A stretch of 64,000 nucleotides of DNA from Planctomycetota bacterium (GTDB lineage Bacteria; Planctomycetota; UBA8742; UBA2392). Under the pieces are notes generated by a model. The model saw nothing but the letters and a program-made list of their open reading frames with translations, was not told the DNA's origin and ran no database searches. A program made the position numbers and the translations under genes. Shown here piece after piece: positions 61,032 through 64,000 of this stretch. Every line of letters starts with the position of its first letter. The stretch's first letter is position 1. Location: positions 62,001-126,000 of the forward strand of contig JAIOJA010000042.1 of assembly GCA_019912315.1 (NCBI GenBank), given 5' to 3'.

Positions 61032-61679
61032 ATGCAGACATTGACCGCGATAGAATGCCGGGTATTGGGTACGTTGATCGAGAAGTCGCTGGCGACGCCG
61101 CAGAACTACCCGTTGTCCCTGAACGGGCTGACGAACGGCTGCAACCAGAAATCCGCCCGCGAGCCGGAAACAAGCTACACGGAAAACGAAGTGCTCGATA
61201 CCTTGCAGGGGCTCAAACGCCGCAGCTTCGCAACGGAGTTTTTCGGCGCCGGCAGCCGCGTCAGCAAGTGGGAAGAGGCCTTCGTCGCCAACATGGACCT
61301 CAGCAACGAGCAGGCGGCCGTGCTGGCGGAGCTGTTCCTGCGCGGGCCACAAACGGAGGGCGAGTTGCGGCAACGCGCCAGTCGCATGGCCCAGATCCCG
61401 GACCTGCCGACGCTGCACAAAACGTTGGAAGAGCTCAACACACGCGAAGAGCCGCTGGCGAAAAGACTCAGCGACCCGAACCGCTCGCGCGGCGTAATCT
61501 GGGCCCACACCATGTATCCCGAAGGCGAAGCCCCCACCGCCGAGGAAGCCGGCGCATCAGCTCGCGTAACCGTAAGAAGCGCGAGCCCGGCCCTGGAGGA
61601 ACGCCTCGCCGCACTGGAAGCCCGTGTGGCCTCGCTTGAAAATCAACTTGGCATCCCGTCGCCCGGAGCGAACGCATGA
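61032..61679 (+). CDS. YceH/DUF480 protein
   Basis: 215 residues with the DUF480 signatures TAIECRVLGTLIEKSLATPQ, YPLSLNGLTNGCNQKSARE and LLRGPQTEGELR-like LFLRGPQTEGELRQRASRM. The domain has two winged helices and is thought to bind nucleic acid or protein. The end is a short coiled coil (ALEERLAALEARVASLENQL). ATG 61032 has GGAG upstream; the frame is open further 5' but overlaps the selenoprotein gene. The stop overlaps the next gene in ATGA. The cellular role is unknown. Confidence 0.88.
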   Translation: MQTLTAIECRVLGTLIEKSLATPQNYPLSLNGLTNGCNQKSAREPETSYTENEVLDTLQGLKRRSFATEFFGAGSRVSKWEEAFVANMDLSNEQAAVLAELFLRGPQTEGELRQRASRMAQIPDLPTLHKTLEELNTREEPLAKRLSDPNRSRGVIWAHTMYPEGEAPTAEEAGASARVTVRSASPALEERLAALEARVASLENQLGIPSPGANA

Positions 61680-63304
61680 AGAAACTGCTGATCGTGATGC
61701 TGGCAGTCGTGCTATGTGTTGCAGATGCTGGCGTGGTGGCTGAGCCGGCAGCCCCGGAGCGCGCGGAAGTGACGCTGCGGATTCTGCGCGGCGATCGATC
61801 CGAGATTCTGGATCCTCACGCGACCAACAGCGGCGCGGACGTTGATGTAGTCCGCCTCATGTACGAATCACTCGTGACGGCCTCGGATACTGCTCCCGTC
61901 CAGTGGGCCCCCTGCCTTGCCGAGAGCTGGCAGCACGACGACAGCTTCACGCGCTGGACCTTCAAACTCCGAAAGGGCGTGAAGTTCCACGACGGTGCAG
62001 AACTCAACGCCGCGGCCGTTAAACGCAGCTTTGACCGGGCCCGCAACATCAACGATCCGGGCGCGCCGCGAATGCTTCCCTATGCTGCTGAGCACTTTGA
62101 CGACATCAGCACCATCAAAACACCTGATGATCTCACAGTCGTTTTCGAGCTGAACGAGGGTGATCCGAAATTCATCACGAGCGTAAGCCTGTTCGCGGCA
62201 GCGATCGTTTCCCCCACGGCCATCAAACATCTGGAAGACATCAAAGACGCAAGTGAGCGGCAGAGCTGGCTGAGTCGGCACCCGGCAGGCACGGGTCCCT
62301 ACCGCCTGACGAAGGTGGAAAACTTCGACGCGCGGCTGATCTGGCTGAATGCATTCACGGATTACTGGGGCGGGCGACCATCCGTCGATTACCTGAAAAT
62401 CGAAACAGAGACGGACGCCAAGACACGAAACGAATCGCTGCTCGCGGGCAAGGCGGACTTCGTCCCCTCGATTCCACCGGCTGACCGGGAAGCCTTGAGC
62501 AAGGCCGAGTCCGTGCATCTGAGCGTGCGCCCGGGGGAGAACATCTGCTACCTCGCCATGAATTGCAGCGAGAAAGCGGCGCGACCAACGGGCGACCTCA
62601 AGCTGCGCAAGGCCATCGCCCTGGCGGTTCGCAGGCAATCCTATGTCGAGCTTTACAGTGGCGCGGTTTCGCCCCTCTACGGCCTGCTGCCCCCCACCAT
62701 CCCGGGGCACCTGCCGGACTACAAACCCGCCGGCGACGAACTGGCTGACGACGCCGCCCGCAAGCAGGCGAAAACGCTTCTCGATGAGGTGGGGCTGCCC
62801 AAAGAGCCGCTAAAAATGATCATTCCAAGCGTACCGCGCCCCTACCTGAGCCAGCCCACCGAAACAGCCGACCTGATCAAGCAACAGTTGGCGGCCGTAG
62901 GAATAGAGGTCAAGATCGAACCGGTTGCGATGCGCGAGATAGTCGACATCGCTCTCACGGAGGATTACGACCTGCTTCTGCTCGGTTGGATGGGTGAGAT
63001 GGGCGACGCGGACAACTTCTACGCACCTTTGCTCGGGGGCAATGAAGGCCGAGCCATGGACGTCAACTTCGCCCGGTTCCTAGACAAGGACCTGGTCAAG
63101 CAGCTCGACAAGGCCCGTCTTGAGCGGTCGCCGGACAAGCGCCGCGAAATCTTTGAGCAGCTCGAGAAAACCGTATTCGACAAACACCGCCCCATGGTGC
63201 CGCTGTACACCACGACTATGGCCGAGGGCTGGCGCGCGGAGTGGACCGGCATCCGAATTGACGCCATCGGGGGCTGGCATTTTGAAGGCGCGCGGAAGTC
63301 ATAG
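61676..63304 (+). CDS. ABC-type peptide-binding protein, first of two
   Basis: 542 residues, family 5 of extracellular solute-binding proteins (OppA/DppA type). A signal peptide (MKKLLIVMLAVVLCVADAGV) without a good lipobox is followed by LRGDRSEILDPHATNSGADV, FKLRKGVKFHDGAELNAAAV and LRKAIALAVRRQSYVELYSG. It captures peptides or similar solutes in the periplasm. It starts in the end of the YceH gene. A close paralogue starts 101 bases downstream. No permease or ATPase is seen before the window ends. Confidence 0.93.
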   Translation: MKKLLIVMLAVVLCVADAGVVAEPAAPERAEVTLRILRGDRSEILDPHATNSGADVDVVRLMYESLVTASDTAPVQWAPCLAESWQHDDSFTRWTFKLRKGVKFHDGAELNAAAVKRSFDRARNINDPGAPRMLPYAAEHFDDISTIKTPDDLTVVFELNEGDPKFITSVSLFAAAIVSPTAIKHLEDIKDASERQSWLSRHPAGTGPYRLTKVENFDARLIWLNAFTDYWGGRPSVDYLKIETETDAKTRNESLLAGKADFVPSIPPADREALSKAESVHLSVRPGENICYLAMNCSEKAARPTGDLKLRKAIALAVRRQSYVELYSGAVSPLYGLLPPTIPGHLPDYKPAGDELADDAARKQAKTLLDEVGLPKEPLKMIIPSVPRPYLSQPTETADLIKQQLAAVGIEVKIEPVAMREIVDIALTEDYDLLLLGWMGEMGDADNFYAPLLGGNEGRAMDVNFARFLDKDLVKQLDKARLERSPDKRREIFEQLEKTVFDKHRPMVPLYTTTMAEGWRAEWTGIRIDAIGGWHFEGARKS

Positions 63305-63405
63305 GCGCCCCAATTCCGCTTGCTTGCAGTCGCCGCAGGGGTAAGTTCGCACTCCCCCACCGTTGTTTGACTGTGCACGCGTACCCCACTGGCGAGAGGT
63401 TTGTG

Positions 63406-64000
63406 ATGCGATTCTTTCAGCTAGCCTTGCTCATCAGCACGACAGCGTTTGTCTTCTTCGCCTCTGCGTGCGGCGGTGGCAAGGAAATCGAAAAGGCCGA
63501 AGAAGACGAAGTTCTGACAGTTCTGCGCGGCGACAAGTCAGAAATTCTTGACCCCCACGCCACCAACAGCGGCGGCGACGCCAACCTGATCCAACAGATG
63601 TATGAGGGGCTGGTGCGCCCCTCCGAAAGGCCGCCCGTGGTCTGGGAGCCCTGCCTTGCCGAGAGTTGGGAAGTCGACGGTGAATTCAAGACCTACACGT
63701 TCAAGTTGCGCAAGGGCGTGAAGTTCCACGACGGCGCTGACTTCAATGCCGCTGCCGTCAAGCGCAGCTATGATCGTGGGCGCAATCTCGACGACCCGGC
63801 TGCTCCGCCGAAGTTGCCTTACGCCGAAGAGTACTTCGGCGACATTGTCAGCATAGAAACACCCGACGACCATACGGTTGTGTTCAAGCTGAAGGAGACC
63901 AACCCGAAGTTCATCGCGAACACGGGCCTGTTTGCCGCCAGTATTGTCTCCCCCACCGCGATAAAGCACATGGAAGGAATCAAGGCCGCCAATGAGCGAC
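63406..64000 (+). CDS. ABC-type peptide-binding lipoprotein, second of two (cut by right edge)
   Basis: 198 residues are visible; the gene runs off the right edge. It is a lipoprotein by its signal (LALLISTTAFVFFASAC). The mature part (LRGDKSEILDPHATNSGGDA, TFKLRKGVKFHDGADFNAAA, LFAASIVSPTAIKHMEGIK) lines up along its full visible length with the gene at 61676, so the two arose by tandem duplication. The first copy has a plain signal peptide and this one a lipoprotein signal. GAGAGG lies before ATG 63406. Confidence 0.93.
   Translation, partial: MRFFQLALLISTTAFVFFASACGGGKEIEKAEEDEVLTVLRGDKSEILDPHATNSGGDANLIQQMYEGLVRPSERPPVVWEPCLAESWEVDGEFKTYTFKLRKGVKFHDGADFNAAAVKRSYDRGRNLDDPAAPPKLPYAEEYFGDIVSIETPDDHTVVFKLKETNPKFIANTGLFAASIVSPTAIKHMEGIKAANER

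Noticed and set aside
1-64000. tRNA, rRNA, prophage or complete insertion sequence
   Set aside because: No cloverleaf-like or rRNA-like segments and no phage structural or integrase genes were seen; the only transposase homologue has no visible IS ends.

Overview
This window reads as chromosomal DNA of a free-living, GC-rich, Gram-negative-type (diderm) bacterium. Lipoproteins with clear lipoboxes, a putative outer-membrane beta-barrel ending in Phe, a type II/IV-secretion-like N-domain protein and a protein with a TIGR03790 domain, an NPCBM-domain protein, an STN-like secretin domain, long disordered proline/glutamine extensions and more than one groEL together suggest a planctomycete or a close relative. 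This is an inference, not a proven assignment. GTG and TTG starts are common, and many genes are coupled by ATGA or TGATG overlaps. I see no rRNA, tRNA, CRISPR array, prophage or complete insertion sequence; the only transposase-like gene is one REP-associated Y1 (HUH) transposase homologue.

Layout. 1-10 kb: the N-terminal part of a B12-binding radical SAM protein (cut by the left edge), moaD, a gamma-carbonic anhydrase, a TPR-like membrane protein, a TIGR03790 protein, ribE, a DUF3592 protein, an FdhD homologue without its cysteine pair, an aminotransferase and a beta-propeller-like protein. 10-16 kb: DUF58 and TgpA-type transglutaminase genes, convergent with a BatA/von Willebrand protein. 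16-21 kb: a STAS/zinc-ribbon protein divergent from a GspE-N-domain protein, both carrying PTGQ-rich linkers, then a signal peptidase I with a long disordered N-terminus. 21-27 kb: formiminotransferase-cyclodeaminase, a BioF/KBL-type enzyme with an acidic tail, a monothiol thioredoxin-fold protein, DUF2225 and Lon-N-domain proteins. 27-32.5 kb: a complete livKHMGF branched-chain amino-acid ABC transporter. 32.5-42 kb: an STN-domain protein, a Nudix hydrolase, the RAYT gene coupled to a short KorA-like gene, and an envelope cluster (transglutaminase/TPR lipoprotein, a 1068-residue protein of carboxypeptidase-regulatory repeats, an NPCBM protein). 42-48.5 kb: a chaperone island groEL-groES-groEL-(small exported protein)-dnaJ-grpE-fmdB-yacG. 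48.5-53.6 kb: truD, a TPR protein, a lipoprotein, an outer-membrane-like protein and a GNAT acetyltransferase. 53.7-57 kb: an ECF sigma factor translationally coupled to a FecR-like anti-sigma protein carrying ten EF-hand loops, then dapA. 57-64 kb: an HNH protein, an unknown protein, a surface protein with a Gly-Cys C-terminal sorting-like tail, a selenoprotein, YceH, and two tandem peptide-binding proteins, the last cut by the right edge.

The two strongest unusual signals are these. (1) A TlpA-like exported thioredoxin at 59963-60943 has an in-frame TGA exactly where the first Cys of WCGPC belongs, followed directly by a hairpin with the layout of a bacterial SECIS. It is best read as one selenoprotein gene, not two ORFs. 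(2) At 53776-55566 a FecR-like anti-sigma domain is fused to a ten-EF-hand calcium-binding module. An internal signal-peptide-like segment with its own Met and Shine-Dalgarno lies at the junction, so one frame may give both a membrane regulator and a secreted protein. A short inverted-repeat element found twice (43942-43965 and 57652-57675), in a window that also carries a RAYT, is a third lead.
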